From Streptomyces sp. WZ.A104 (GTDB taxonomy: Bacteria > Actinomycetota > Actinomycetes > Streptomycetales > Streptomycetaceae): 64,000 nucleotides of DNA. The notes under the pieces were generated by a model, which was given only the letters and a program-made list of their open reading frames with translations, had not been told where the DNA came from and did no database searches. The position numbers and the translations under genes are program-made. Shown here one piece after another: positions 8,592-16,946 of this stretch (positions are counted from its first letter, which is position 1; the number at the start of each line of letters is the position of its first letter). The DNA lies in assembly GCF_002382885.1 (NCBI RefSeq), contig NZ_NWVL01000007.1:1-64000 (forward strand), written 5' to 3'.

Positions 8592-9767
8592 TCAAGAACT
8601 GCTGCTCTCTGCGGCCTTGGGCTGCTGTTGGGTGGCGCAGTGGATGCCGCCGCCGCCTTCGGCGACGGTGTGGATCTCCAGCTGGACGACCTCGCGGTCG
8701 GGGTGGAGGTCGCCGATGACGGCGGCGGCCTGCTGGTCGGCTTTGCGGTCGCCGAAGCGGGGGATGAGGACGGCGTCGTTGGCGATGTAGTAGTTGGCGT
8801 AGGAGCCGAGGAAGTCCTCCCCGCGGCGGCCGAGCCTGGCGGGGTCGGGTTCGGGGAGGTCGATGATCTCGAACTTCCTTCCACGGGCGTCGGTCGTGTT
8901 CTCCAGGACGCCGCGTGCCTGGTCGTAGGCACGGGTCCACACGTCGGGTCCGTCGCCGTCCCAGGCGCGGCTGAGCAGGACGACACCGTTCTCTGCGAAG
9001 CGGGCCAGGGAGTCGATGTGGTAGTCGGTGATGTCCTGGCCCTTGACGCCCTTGAACCAGATCACCTGGTCGGCGCCGACCAGGTTCTTGAGGGAGTTCT
9101 CGATCTCGTCGCGGCTCAGGTCGGGGTTGCGGTTGGGGTTGACCAGGGAGCTCTCGGTGACCATGAGGGTGCCGTGGCCGTCCACTTCCAGTGAGCCGCC
9201 CTCTCCCACCAGGGGCGCGTCGATGCGGGGAACGCCGGCGTACTCCAGGACGGCGCGGGCGACCTTCGCGTCGTGCTCGTGTTCCTGTTTGCCGCCCCAG
9301 CCGTTGAAGTGCAGATCGATACCCTCGATGCCTTTCGGGCCCTGGACGAAGGTCGGGCCGCTGTCGCGCATCCACAGGTCGTCGGTGGGTACGGCGATCA
9401 CCTCGACTCCGGAGCCGCAGGCCCGGCGGGCGGCCTTGACCTCCTCCGGGGCGGCCAGCATGACCACGGGCTCGAACTCGGCCAGCGCCCGGGCGATGCC
9501 CGCGATGTCGCGTTGGACGTCCCCGGCCATGTCCTCCCAGACCGAGTCCATCGGCGGCCAGGACATGAACGTGCGGACGTGCTCGCGGGTCTCCGCCGGC
9601 ATGAACAGCTCGGCCTGATTCCGAACGGGCACCGCGCTCTCCTCCGCCCCGGCCGACGGTCGGCCTGACTTCTTCTCCTGGTCCCGGGCGCAGGCTGTCA
9701 TCCCCGCGGCGGCCAGCGCGGCAGCCACACCGCCCCTCAGCACGCTTCGGCGGTTCGGTCTCCTCAT
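8592..9767 (-). CDS. Agmatine deiminase / peptidylarginine-deiminase family protein, Tat-exported
   Basis: A 391-aa guanidino-group hydrolase (agmatine to N-carbamoylputrescine and ammonia is the family reaction). The N-terminus M-R-R-P-N-R-R-S-V-L-R followed by a hydrophobic run and a Cys (GMTACARD) is a twin-arginine lipoprotein-like signal, so the enzyme is exported. Core motifs are TDDLWMRDSGPTFV, HFNGWGGK, VGEGGSLEVDGHGTLMVTE, DYHIDSLARF and, near the end, GGGGIHCATQQQP with the catalytic Cys. The gene is divergent from a TetR regulator across a perfect palindrome. Its stop codon lies inside the right end of the IS at 7195-8599, so the last few residues are IS-derived. Confidence 0.88.
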   Translation of the reverse strand: MRRPNRRSVLRGGVAAALAAAGMTACARDQEKKSGRPSAGAEESAVPVRNQAELFMPAETREHVRTFMSWPPMDSVWEDMAGDVQRDIAGIARALAEFEPVVMLAAPEEVKAARRACGSGVEVIAVPTDDLWMRDSGPTFVQGPKGIEGIDLHFNGWGGKQEHEHDAKVARAVLEYAGVPRIDAPLVGEGGSLEVDGHGTLMVTESSLVNPNRNPDLSRDEIENSLKNLVGADQVIWFKGVKGQDITDYHIDSLARFAENGVVLLSRAWDGDGPDVWTRAYDQARGVLENTTDARGRKFEIIDLPEPDPARLGRRGEDFLGSYANYYIANDAVLIPRFGDRKADQQAAAVIGDLHPDREVVQLEIHTVAEGGGGIHCATQQQPKAAESSSS

Positions 9768-9798
9768 GACACGGCTCCCATCCTCGACGGAAACAATT

Positions 9799-9820
9799 CC
9801 TGACTGAAATTTCAGTCAGG
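9799..9820. promoter_or_regulatory. 22-bp perfect palindrome, probable TetR operator
   Basis: CCTGACTGAAA is followed directly by its exact complement (TTTCAGTCAGG), giving 11+11 bp with no spacer. It lies 32 bp upstream of the agmatine deiminase start and 57 bp upstream of the TetR start, in the divergent promoter region. Confidence 0.8.
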
Positions 9821-9876
9821 GCGAGACGGTAGCATTGCTTCCGTCGCCGCCTGGAACCTTTCGAGGGAGCCGAACC

Positions 9877-10449
9877 GTGTCCGCCCGCCGCACCGCCATC
9901 CTGGAGGCCGCCGCCCGTGTCATCGCGCAGCGCGGCATCAGGGGCCTGCGAGTCGAGGAGCTGGCCGAGGAGGCCGGCGTGTCGACCTCGCTGATCTACT
10001 ACCACTTCCGCGACCGGGCCGGTCTCCTCGCCCGCACCCTTGACTTCATCAACACCCGAGCCGAGCACTACACCCAGCCCACCACCGACCCCGACACCGA
10101 CCCCCGCGGCCACCTGGAAGAGATGCTGCTCCTCGAACTCCAGGACACCCCCGCCGTCGTCGAGAACAGCACCGCCTGGGGCGAACTGCGCTCCACCGCC
10201 GTCTTCCAACCCGAACTGCGCGACCAGCTCCGCACCACCACCGACAGCTGGAACGCCTACACCAGCGACCTCATCCACCGCGCCCAGCAGACCGGCCGCG
10301 CCACCCCCGACATCTCACCGGACGACGCCGCCGACCGGCTCACCGCCCTCGTCGAAGGACTCAGCAAACGCTGGCTCAGCGGCACCCTCACCCTCGAACG
10401 CGCCCGCCACCTCCTACGCGGCGCCATCACCGCAGAACTCGGCCCCTGA
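9877..10449 (+). CDS. TetR-family repressor (local regulator of agmatine deiminase gene)
   Basis: A 190-aa one-component repressor. The HTH is classical: AILEAAARVIAQRGIRGLRV, ELAEEAGVSTSLIYYHFRDR (residues ~6-52). The C-terminal helical ligand domain includes LHLEEMLLLELQD-like and WLSGTLTLERARHLL segments. I start at GTG 9877 because GAGGGAG lies 7 nt upstream; the longer frame from 9835 begins within the promoter. It is divergent from the deiminase gene with the 22-bp palindrome between, so it most likely represses both itself and that gene, with an amine or guanidine ligand as a reasonable guess. Confidence 0.88.
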   Translation: MSARRTAILEAAARVIAQRGIRGLRVEELAEEAGVSTSLIYYHFRDRAGLLARTLDFINTRAEHYTQPTTDPDTDPRGHLEEMLLLELQDTPAVVENSTAWGELRSTAVFQPELRDQLRTTTDSWNAYTSDLIHRAQQTGRATPDISPDDAADRLTALVEGLSKRWLSGTLTLERARHLLRGAITAELGP

Positions 10450-10560
10450 CCCCAGCCAACACGACCCTCGCCCTCATCCGAAACAGGGCATCAACTTGCG
10501 AACCGCCCTCTCAGACCACCATGCGTGCGCCACGCCCGCAACGACGGCTGAGCCGAACGT

Positions 10561-10586
10561 GGCCGGGCCCCGGCCAGGGCCCGGCC
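10561..10586. terminator. Hairpin between convergent genes
   Basis: GGCCGGGCCC (10561-10570) and GGGCCCGGCC (10577-10586) form a perfect 10-bp stem with a 6-nt loop, between the ends of the TetR gene and the 10616 gene. Probably a bidirectional terminator. Confidence 0.6.
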
Positions 10587-10615
10587 CCGCCGGATGGAGT
10601 CGCGGCGTGCCGGAA

Positions 10616-11116
10616 CTAGGCGTGCACCATCTCTCCCGCGGTTGCGAGGGGCAGGGAGTGCAAAGCGTGCGCGAGGTCGGGCCAGGCGGAGATGTGCGCG
10701 GCGACGGCAGGATCGGTGCCTTCGAGGAACGCGAGATGGCGGACGGCGTGTGCTACGACGTGGTCGAGTTCCAGGTCCGGTGGCGACGGATAGCCCGCCT
10801 TGGAGGAGCGGGCGATCTTGTGCGGCTCCGGGAGCGGGAGGCCGGGCCGGCCCGGGGCGGGGTCCGGGTGGACCAGGTAGGTGAGGGCGATGCCACCCTC
10901 GCGTGTGGTGCGCCAGCTGGTCGAGTGCACCACATGCCTCTCGTCGTGTTCGCGAAGCAGCGCGAGCCCCCTCGCGGCACGGTCCGGGCTCACCCCCCTG
11001 CCCAGCGCCGTGATCAGTCGGCGATAGGCGAAGCCCTCGATCGGGTCGTGCCGCAGCAGCACCACTTCGACGGTGACGGGTGGCGCATCAGCAGCTTCGT
11101 GCGAGGTGAGCGGCAT
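10616..11116 (-). CDS. Hypothetical protein under a putative Nur box
   Basis: A 166-aa soluble protein that I do not recognise. It starts at ATG 11116 (M-P-L-T-S-H-E) and is rich in His: HEAADAPP, LRHDPIEGFAYRRL, REHDERHVVH, DHVVAHAVRHLAFLEG and AHALHSLPLATAGEMVHA. Two aromatic/charged blocks (PIEGFAYRRLITALGRGVSP; GGIALTYLVHPDP) look like a folded alpha/beta domain. No signal peptide is seen. A sequence matching the nickel-regulator Nur box lies 62-78 bp upstream, so nickel-dependent control and a metal-related role are plausible but inferred. An alternative ATG at 11200 would place the box inside the gene. Confidence 0.6.
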   Translation of the reverse strand: MPLTSHEAADAPPVTVEVVLLRHDPIEGFAYRRLITALGRGVSPDRAARGLALLREHDERHVVHSTSWRTTREGGIALTYLVHPDPAPGRPGLPLPEPHKIARSSKAGYPSPPDLELDHVVAHAVRHLAFLEGTDPAVAAHISAWPDLAHALHSLPLATAGEMVHA

Positions 11117-11177
11117 GGTGCACAGCTCCAACGTCGGCGGGAGGACCCCGAGGGCAGGAACCCCACCGCCGATCTTA

Positions 11178-11194
11178 TTGCAAAGGGGATGCAA
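11178..11194 (-). promoter_or_regulatory. Putative Nur (nickel uptake regulator) box
   Basis: TTGCAA-AGGGG-ATGCAA fits the streptomycete Nur consensus TTGCAA-N5-TTGCAA with one mismatch in the palindrome. It is 62 bp upstream of the start at 11116. Confidence 0.6.
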
Positions 11195-11229
11195 GTGCAC
11201 AAGTCAGGTAAAAGGGTCCAGTCTTTCCT

Positions 11230-12576
11230 TTACGCCTCGGAGCGAGAGTCGGTCTGCTGGTCGCCGCTCTTTCCTTCCCACCGCCACGCGCTGCCCTCTG
11301 CGGTGTCGTACAGCTGGACGCCGCCTGCTGCCAGGGCTTCGCGTACCTCGTCCGCCAGGTCGTAGGCGCCGTCCGAACGCAGCCTCGTGCGCAGGCCGAG
11401 CAGCGGAACCAGGATCCGCCCGAGGGTGTGCTCCGGCTCGCTCAGACCGCGGCCGGCGGCCTGTGCGAGACGGCGGATCATGCCGTGCAGGACCGTGCGG
11501 GCCCACTCTCCGCCCTGGTCCTCCTCCATGTCGGCGCTCCACGCCGCGATCACCGACTCAAGCTCCACCACCGCCCCGGCCATGGTCGCGGCATCCCGCG
11601 CCTCCTGGGCGGAGTCGAACCGCAGCTCCGCTGCCGCGACAGCCTCCTGGAGTGTCGCCGCATCGCCACTTCCGGTCGCGGCAGCGTCGGGCGCGGTATC
11701 GGCGGCGTCATCGGCCAAACGGTGGGGCAACGGGACCGCCGCGGGCTCCGCTCCTGTCACCAGGCGGCGCAGTCGCTCCAGGGGCAGCGTGGTACCTCCG
11801 GGCACCAGAGTGCTGGATCCCCGGCGCCGGACCGTCATCACGCCCCGCCCCCACACACGTACTGACGATGTGCCGAGATCGAGGATGACCGCGGTGTGCT
11901 CGTCGATGCCGAGGACGGCGCTCTCGTCGGGGAGTTCGTGCTCCAAGCCGTGGAGGCGGGGTTCGCCCAGGTAGCAGAATCGGGTGTCGTGTGTGCCGCC
12001 CTCGGCGTTGTCGTAGTGCGGGATCACCGCGACCGGAAGGCCCAGTGCCCCGAGGAGATCCAGTCCAGTGAGCCACGCGGGAGTATGTCCGGCCTTGTAC
12101 ACCTCGTAGACCGGCAGCGCCGCGAACCCCACGGTGCACGCCGCAGCGGAGGCCATCACCGTCACGCCGTACCCGCGTGCCACCCGCTCGCGCAGGATCT
12201 CGCCCAGGCGAAGGGTGCGCCAGCGGTTCAGTGCGTACGACGGGCTGCCGGGGCCGGAGAACACCCAGTCCGCCCTGCGCACCAGGTCACGCAACCTGTC
12301 CGCGTCGCCATCGCCCGGCGCATCGCCCGAGCGCCCGTCGGTGTGCGTGTCCGGAGCGACCACCGTCGTGAGGCCCACCGAGCGTCGGAAGTACTCCCGG
12401 GCTCGGGTGGAGATGTCGTCGCGGTTGACCTGAAATCCGTACGGTGTCTCCAGGATCACCGCATCGGCGTCACCGCCCACGTGGGCAACGAGCTCCCGGT
12501 GCAGTGTGACCATGGTCGGGCTGGTCTCGCCGGAGCCCATCAGTACCAGAAGTCCGTGTCCAGCGTTCATACCCAC
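11230..12576 (-). CDS. Peptidase-S51/cyanophycinase-like protein with CysRS-like C-terminal tail
   Basis: A 448-aa soluble protein. Residues ~5-290 have the class I glutamine-amidotransferase-like fold of the S51 (dipeptidase E/cyanophycinase) group: LLVLMGSGETSP, DAVILETPYGFQVNRDDIS, WVFSGPGSPSYALNRWR and a nucleophile-elbow-like VTVMASAAACTVGF around S143, followed by AVIPHYDNAEGG and a LGIDEHTAVIL segment. The elbow differs from the canonical G-T-S-A-G, so activity is uncertain. Residues ~315-435 resemble the tail of cysteinyl-tRNA synthetase (RDAATMAGAVVELESVIAAW; DLADEVREALAAGGVQLYDT). It stands alone on the minus strand. The function is unknown; the fold is fairly clear. Confidence 0.7.
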   Translation of the reverse strand: MGMNAGHGLLVLMGSGETSPTMVTLHRELVAHVGGDADAVILETPYGFQVNRDDISTRAREYFRRSVGLTTVVAPDTHTDGRSGDAPGDGDADRLRDLVRRADWVFSGPGSPSYALNRWRTLRLGEILRERVARGYGVTVMASAAACTVGFAALPVYEVYKAGHTPAWLTGLDLLGALGLPVAVIPHYDNAEGGTHDTRFCYLGEPRLHGLEHELPDESAVLGIDEHTAVILDLGTSSVRVWGRGVMTVRRRGSSTLVPGGTTLPLERLRRLVTGAEPAAVPLPHRLADDAADTAPDAAATGSGDAATLQEAVAAAELRFDSAQEARDAATMAGAVVELESVIAAWSADMEEDQGGEWARTVLHGMIRRLAQAAGRGLSEPEHTLGRILVPLLGLRTRLRSDGAYDLADEVREALAAGGVQLYDTAEGSAWRWEGKSGDQQTDSRSEA

Positions 12577-12847
12577 CCCGCCGCCTCCGCTCAGGGTGAG
12601 CGGACCTCCTATGCGTACCCGGGGCTCATCCGCCGCATGCCGCCGCCCGGTTCACCGAAGGTCGGTGATCGCTGTGCCCGAGGAGTGAGCCTCCTGGACT
12701 TGCTGCAGATGCGTCGTGCGGGCACTCCTCGCGCCCGTACAGGAGGCCGACCCCCTCGGTGCGTGGTTGTATCCCCGCAGGGACGTTCGCTGGAGCTAGT
12801 GCTCTGACCGGATAGGTACACCGGCTTCCGGGCCGTCCTGCGATCAT

Positions 12848-14020
12848 GTGTGCATGGATGCGGGGGGATCTACTCATAGGCGGCGCATACCGGGCGACTC
12901 TCGGCGGTGTCGGGTCAATTCCACTCTTTTCGCGGTGGCGTCGGGGCTGGCCGTGCTAGCCGCGCTGGTCGTGGTAGTCGTGGTGCTGCCAGGGCTGGTG
13001 GTCGAGCGCGATCTCGGCGGGTCCAGAATCTCGGCCGCTGAACGGCTCACAGCTGTGAACAACGTACGCACGACGCTCGTGCAGGCGGTCGGTGGCGCTG
13101 TCGTTCTCTTCGGCGCGTACGCCACCTGGCGGCAGTTGAGGGTCAACCAGGAGGGGCTGAACGCCACCCGGGAGGGACACATCACCGACCGCTTCAGCCG
13201 GGCGGTCGACCAGCTCGGCAGCGAGAAGACGGACGTGCGGATTGGCGGCCTCTACGCACTGTGGCGGATCGCGGACCATTCGGCTCACGACCGGGAGGCG
13301 GTCATCTCGATCAAGGCCGCGTTCCTCCGGACTCACCTGCCATGGCCTCCGCAGGGGCAGGACTCCCCGGCGTCGGAAGCCTCCATCAACTCCGTGCCTC
13401 CGCTGGAAACCCGTGCCCCGGATGCCCAGGTGGCGCTCACCGGCCTCGGGGTCCTGTGTCAGGAAGGCAAGCCCGACTGGCTCAATGTCAGCTACACCGA
13501 CCTGCGTCGGGCCGACTGCGACGGACTGTGGCTGCACCACATCAACTTCGACGGCGCCTGCCTGGAAGCGGCGAGTATTTACCAGGTCAACCTGACCAAG
13601 GCATCGCTGATCGGGGCCAACATGCGGCACGTGGAGCTCGGGACATCGATTCTCCACCAGAGCCGCTGCATCGAAGCCGACCTGCGCGGCGCTCGCATGG
13701 TCAGGGCCGACCTCAGCGACGCTGACTTCTCGGGGGCCGACCTGCGGGAGGCGAATCTGCGCAAGGCGCGAGCCCATGGCGCCAAGTTTACCGGCGCGGA
13801 TCTGAGACTGGCTGACTTCCGAGGAATCGACCTCACCCGTGCCGACCTAACACGGGCGAAGCTGGAGGGCGCACTGGCAAGCGACGTCACCATCTGGCCG
13901 ACAGGCTTCGACATCCAGGCGTCTGGCGTCGTCATGGTCGAGGATCCCGGCACCGAGCCGAGCATCCTGCTGCACGCCGCCGCGCTCGCGAGGAACGTCC
14001 CGCCACTGCGTTCGGCTTAA
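12848..14020 (+). CDS. Pentapeptide-repeat membrane protein
   Basis: A ~390-aa protein. Two N-terminal hydrophobic segments (LAVLAALVVVVVVLPGLVV and VQAVGGAVVLFGAYATW) anchor it, followed by a conserved module of actinobacterial pentapeptide-repeat proteins (ITDRFSRAVDQLGSEKTDVR, GGLYALWRIA). The C-terminal half is a right-handed quadrilateral beta helix of A-x-L-x-x pentads (ADLRGARMVRADLSDADFSG, ADLREANLRKA, GADLRLADF). Function unknown; this architecture recurs in Streptomyces. The start is uncertain: GTG 12848 or ATG 12854, neither with a good ribosome site. Its 3' end is 21 bp from the IS630 transposase stop. Confidence 0.8.
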   Translation: MCMDAGGSTHRRRIPGDSRRCRVNSTLFAVASGLAVLAALVVVVVVLPGLVVERDLGGSRISAAERLTAVNNVRTTLVQAVGGAVVLFGAYATWRQLRVNQEGLNATREGHITDRFSRAVDQLGSEKTDVRIGGLYALWRIADHSAHDREAVISIKAAFLRTHLPWPPQGQDSPASEASINSVPPLETRAPDAQVALTGLGVLCQEGKPDWLNVSYTDLRRADCDGLWLHHINFDGACLEAASIYQVNLTKASLIGANMRHVELGTSILHQSRCIEADLRGARMVRADLSDADFSGADLREANLRKARAHGAKFTGADLRLADFRGIDLTRADLTRAKLEGALASDVTIWPTGFDIQASGVVMVEDPGTEPSILLHAAALARNVPPLRSA

Positions 14021-14041
14021 TGTTCCAACTGAGGGGGTCCG

Positions 14042-15163
14042 TCAGGCGGCTGCACTGAGGGGTCGTCCGCCCCAGCGGATGCCCTTCTCGCTGCGGATGC
14101 GGGCGCGTTCCTTGCGCTGTGCGGCGAGCACGTCGGGGTGGCGGGCGTTGGCGTTGCGCCAGCGCAGGTAACGGTGCAGGGCCTGTGTCTGCACCGGGTG
14201 GTTGGGGTGGTTGGAGTTGGCCAGGGTGAACTGCCGCAGAGGGCCGAAGTGTGCCTCGATCGGGTTGGCCCAGGAGGCGTAGGTCGGGGTGAAGCACAGC
14301 TCGACCTTGTTCTTCTTCGCCCAGCGGCGGATGTGCGCGCCGGTGTGGGCGGAGAGGTTGTCCAAGATGATGTAGATCGGGGCGCCGTCGGGTCGGGCAG
14401 CGCGGATCGACTTCAGCGCGGCGAGGCTGTTGGCAGTGCCCTTGCGACGGCGATTGACGCCCCAGAGTGTGTCGTCGCCGACGGAGTAGCAGCCGTGGAA
14501 GTAGGTGACGCCGTGGGTGCGGCGGTAGGTCGCCGGCAGGCGGTTGGGTCTGTTCTGTTCGGCCCAGCAGGAGCCTTGGGTGGGCCGGATCCCCAGCGGC
14601 CCGAACTCGTCGAAGGCGAAGACCCGGTCCGGAAAACGGCCCAGAACGTCCTTGATCCGGTCCAGTTTCGCTTCGCGTTCGGAGTCCGGGGACTCCTTCC
14701 AGGTCTTGGTGCGCTGGAAGGTCACGCCGTGGCGGGCGAGCAGGAAGCGTAATGCCTCGCGGCCGATGCGGATGATCCGGCCGTGCACTCTCCGCAGGTA
14801 GGCGACCAGCTTGCGCAGCGACCAGCGGGTGAAGGGCTGGCCGAGCTTGGTGGGGCGGGTGGTGGCCGTCTGGACGACGAAGTCCTCGTCGTCAGGATTG
14901 AGCAGGCGGGGACGGCCTCCCGCCCACTGAGGGTCCAGACAGGCCAGGCCGATCTCGTTGAACCGGTGGATCACATCCCGGACTGTGTCCTCGTCGGCCT
15001 GCACCAGCTGGGCAATCACCGGCGCGCGATTCCCGCCCGCCGAGGCCAGCAGCATCATCGCGCGCCGGTATCGCACTGAACTGGTACTGCCCCGGCGCAC
15101 GATCTTCTGCAGCCGCTGCCCCTCCTGGTCGGTCAGTCTGCGCACACGGACAGGCTCAGCCAC
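14042..15163 (-). CDS. IS630-family transposase
   Basis: A 373-aa transposase. The N-terminal HTH pair covers LTDQEGQRLQKIVRRGSTSS and VIAQLVQADEDTVRDVIHRF. The DDE domain has RVFAFDEFGPLGIRP, IYIILDNLSAHTGAHIRRWA and WANPIEAHFGPLRQF, the IS630 signature. I start at GTG 15163, preceded by GGAGGT; the longer frame from 15199 lacks family residues. It sits between the pentapeptide gene and the NicO gene and leaves both intact. IS630 elements target TA; I could not define the ends with confidence. Confidence 0.9.
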   Translation of the reverse strand: MAEPVRVRRLTDQEGQRLQKIVRRGSTSSVRYRRAMMLLASAGGNRAPVIAQLVQADEDTVRDVIHRFNEIGLACLDPQWAGGRPRLLNPDDEDFVVQTATTRPTKLGQPFTRWSLRKLVAYLRRVHGRIIRIGREALRFLLARHGVTFQRTKTWKESPDSEREAKLDRIKDVLGRFPDRVFAFDEFGPLGIRPTQGSCWAEQNRPNRLPATYRRTHGVTYFHGCYSVGDDTLWGVNRRRKGTANSLAALKSIRAARPDGAPIYIILDNLSAHTGAHIRRWAKKNKVELCFTPTYASWANPIEAHFGPLRQFTLANSNHPNHPVQTQALHRYLRWRNANARHPDVLAAQRKERARIRSEKGIRWGGRPLSAAA

Positions 15164-15245
15164 CGCACCTCCACGGTCGGAACGGACGTCACCGCACATC
15201 CAACCGGCCCAACCGCCAACCCGGCGAACCTATGCGGTCACGGCA

Positions 15246-16946
15246 CTAGCCGCTCCCTGTCGCTGCCCGCAGGGTCAGGCCGAGGCCGACGGCGACGACG
15301 AGGAGCGAGGTGACGACGGGTCCGGTCCGCACCAGCTTCCGGAGCAGGGGGTGGTGGCGGAGGGTTCGCGCCCGGTCGTGGCTCTCGATCCGTTCGCGCA
15401 GGCGTACGAGGAGGAGTCCGGCGAGGGTGAGCGTGGCGGCCATGCCGAGTCCGTAGCCGATGACGAGGAGCACGCCGAAGGCGGTGCGTCCCAGGGCGAC
15501 GGCGCCGAGGAGCACGACGAGGGCGGAGGGGCTGGGGACGAGGCCGCCGGCGATGCCCATGCCGATGAGGCCGGAGCGGCTCGTCCGCCGGGCGTTTCGG
15601 GGGGCCGTGGACGTGTCCGCCGGGTGGTGTTCGTGGTCCGGCGGGGCGAGTGTCGCGACCGCGGGGGTCGCCTGGAGTTCCCCGGCCGGCGCGCTGTCGT
15701 GTGCGGAGGCTGGGGTGACGTGCCCGTGGTGGTGCGGGCTGTCGGCCCCGTGGTTGTGATCATGATGGTGGCCGTGGCCGTGGCCGTGACGGTGGCCGTG
15801 GTCGTGATCATGATGGTGGTCGTGGTGGTGGTCGACGTGGCTGTGGCTGTGGTTCGGGCCGTGGTGATGGTGGTTGTGTTGCGGCCTGCCTCGGACGGCT
15901 CCCGTGAGGAGCCAGAGGCCGATGCCGGTGACGAGGAGGCCGCTGGCGGCTCCGAGCCACATCAGGACGGTTTCTCCTGCCAGGTGGGTGGAGACGGGCA
16001 GGGCGAGTCCGAGGACGAGGACGCCGGCGGTGTGCGTCAGGGTGACGGTGGCCCCGACGGTGAGGGCGTCCCGTCTGGTGCCGCGGCGGCCCGTGAGGTA
16101 GGCGGCCATGATGGTCTTGCCGTGGCCGGGCATCGCCGCGTGGGACGCCCCGAGGACCAAGGCCAAAAACAGAGCCAGCAGTCCTACCGGCAGGGTGATC
16201 TCACGGGCCCCGACCAACGAGTCGAAGACCCCGGTGACCTTGGCGAGCACCCCGCTGATCACACCCGCGCCGGGGAGATCCGCCACCACGGAAGGGACGG
16301 AGGCCGCACCCTGCCCGGGTTCGCTGCGCAGCGATGCTGTGCGCTGGTCGAGCGGGGAGGCGAGGGGGTCCTGCGGGTACTGGCGCAGCTCGCGGGTCGG
16401 AGAGGTCGCTGGTACGTCGGTCCTGGTGAGCCTGACGTCCTGGCCGGTGGCGGTCATCTCGTGCCAGCCGATGCGCGTGGTGTCGTAGTCCGTCGAGGCG
16501 CGGATGTCGGCCCGCTCGGTGAGGTCGGCCGGAGTGTTCAGGTGGCAGGTGAGGCGGCTGGTCTTCAGTCCTGCCTCCCCGTTCTCGTACACCAGGGTGG
16601 CCGAGGACTGCTTCCAGTCTGCTCGCGTACCGCCCACGCTCAGGTGCAGCTGTTCGCTCAGATTCGAACAGACTCTCTCGGCATAGACACGTGACTCCCT
16701 GTCGCTGACGGTGTCGTTGCTGTCGGAGTCGATGGTGGGGCGCTCTTGAAGCGCCGCGATCTCCGCGCGGTCGACAACGATCCGAGCGTCGATCCGGTCG
16801 GGCCGAAGGACGAGGCCCGTGTGGTAGTTGACGCTGAAATTGCCCAATGGGTGGGCTGCAGCGGTGGGCGCTGACGCCACACTCGCGACGGCGGCGAGGG
16901 TGGTGACGGCCAGGGTGGTGAGGGCTCGGCGCAGGGTGTGGTTCAT
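15246..16946 (-). CDS. NicO/RcnA-type nickel-cobalt permease with giant His-rich loop
   Basis: A 566-aa membrane protein with a signal peptide (to about residue 31), a ~200-residue exported domain starting HPLGNFSVNYHTGLVLRPDR, then a polytopic NicO-type permease. The hallmark SHAAMPGHGKTIMAAYLTGRRG is present. Residues ~350-410 form a cytosolic loop with about 30 His in runs such as HNHHHHGPNHSHSHVDHHHD. The last helices contain GGLVPSPSALVVLLGAVALG. The family exports or imports Ni2+/Co2+; direction is not decidable here. The start overlaps the TPR gene stop by 4 bp (ATGA), making it the third gene of the DUF4331-TPR-NicO operon, which has a putative Nur box upstream. Confidence 0.85.
   Translation of the reverse strand: MNHTLRRALTTLAVTTLAAVASVASAPTAAAHPLGNFSVNYHTGLVLRPDRIDARIVVDRAEIAALQERPTIDSDSNDTVSDRESRVYAERVCSNLSEQLHLSVGGTRADWKQSSATLVYENGEAGLKTSRLTCHLNTPADLTERADIRASTDYDTTRIGWHEMTATGQDVRLTRTDVPATSPTRELRQYPQDPLASPLDQRTASLRSEPGQGAASVPSVVADLPGAGVISGVLAKVTGVFDSLVGAREITLPVGLLALFLALVLGASHAAMPGHGKTIMAAYLTGRRGTRRDALTVGATVTLTHTAGVLVLGLALPVSTHLAGETVLMWLGAASGLLVTGIGLWLLTGAVRGRPQHNHHHHGPNHSHSHVDHHHDHHHDHDHGHRHGHGHGHHHDHNHGADSPHHHGHVTPASAHDSAPAGELQATPAVATLAPPDHEHHPADTSTAPRNARRTSRSGLIGMGIAGGLVPSPSALVVLLGAVALGRTAFGVLLVIGYGLGMAATLTLAGLLLVRLRERIESHDRARTLRHHPLLRKLVRTGPVVTSLLVVAVGLGLTLRAATGSG

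Larger units (their letters stand above)
7195..8599. mobile_element. IS5-family insertion sequence with accessory ORF
   Basis: The ends are imperfect inverted repeats of about 24 bp: GTTCGTGAGTTTTTGAGCGG (7195 onward) against, on the minus strand from 8599, GTTCTTGAGGTGTTGTGCGA, about 19 of 24 matching. Between them are a transposase (7289-8137) and an overlapping accessory gene (8134-8532). No target duplication is evident. The right end contains the stop codon of the agmatine deiminase gene. Confidence 0.75.

Noticed and set aside
14020..15245. Terminal inverted repeats of the IS630 element
   Set aside because: I compared both flanks and found no convincing pair, so only the transposase is annotated.
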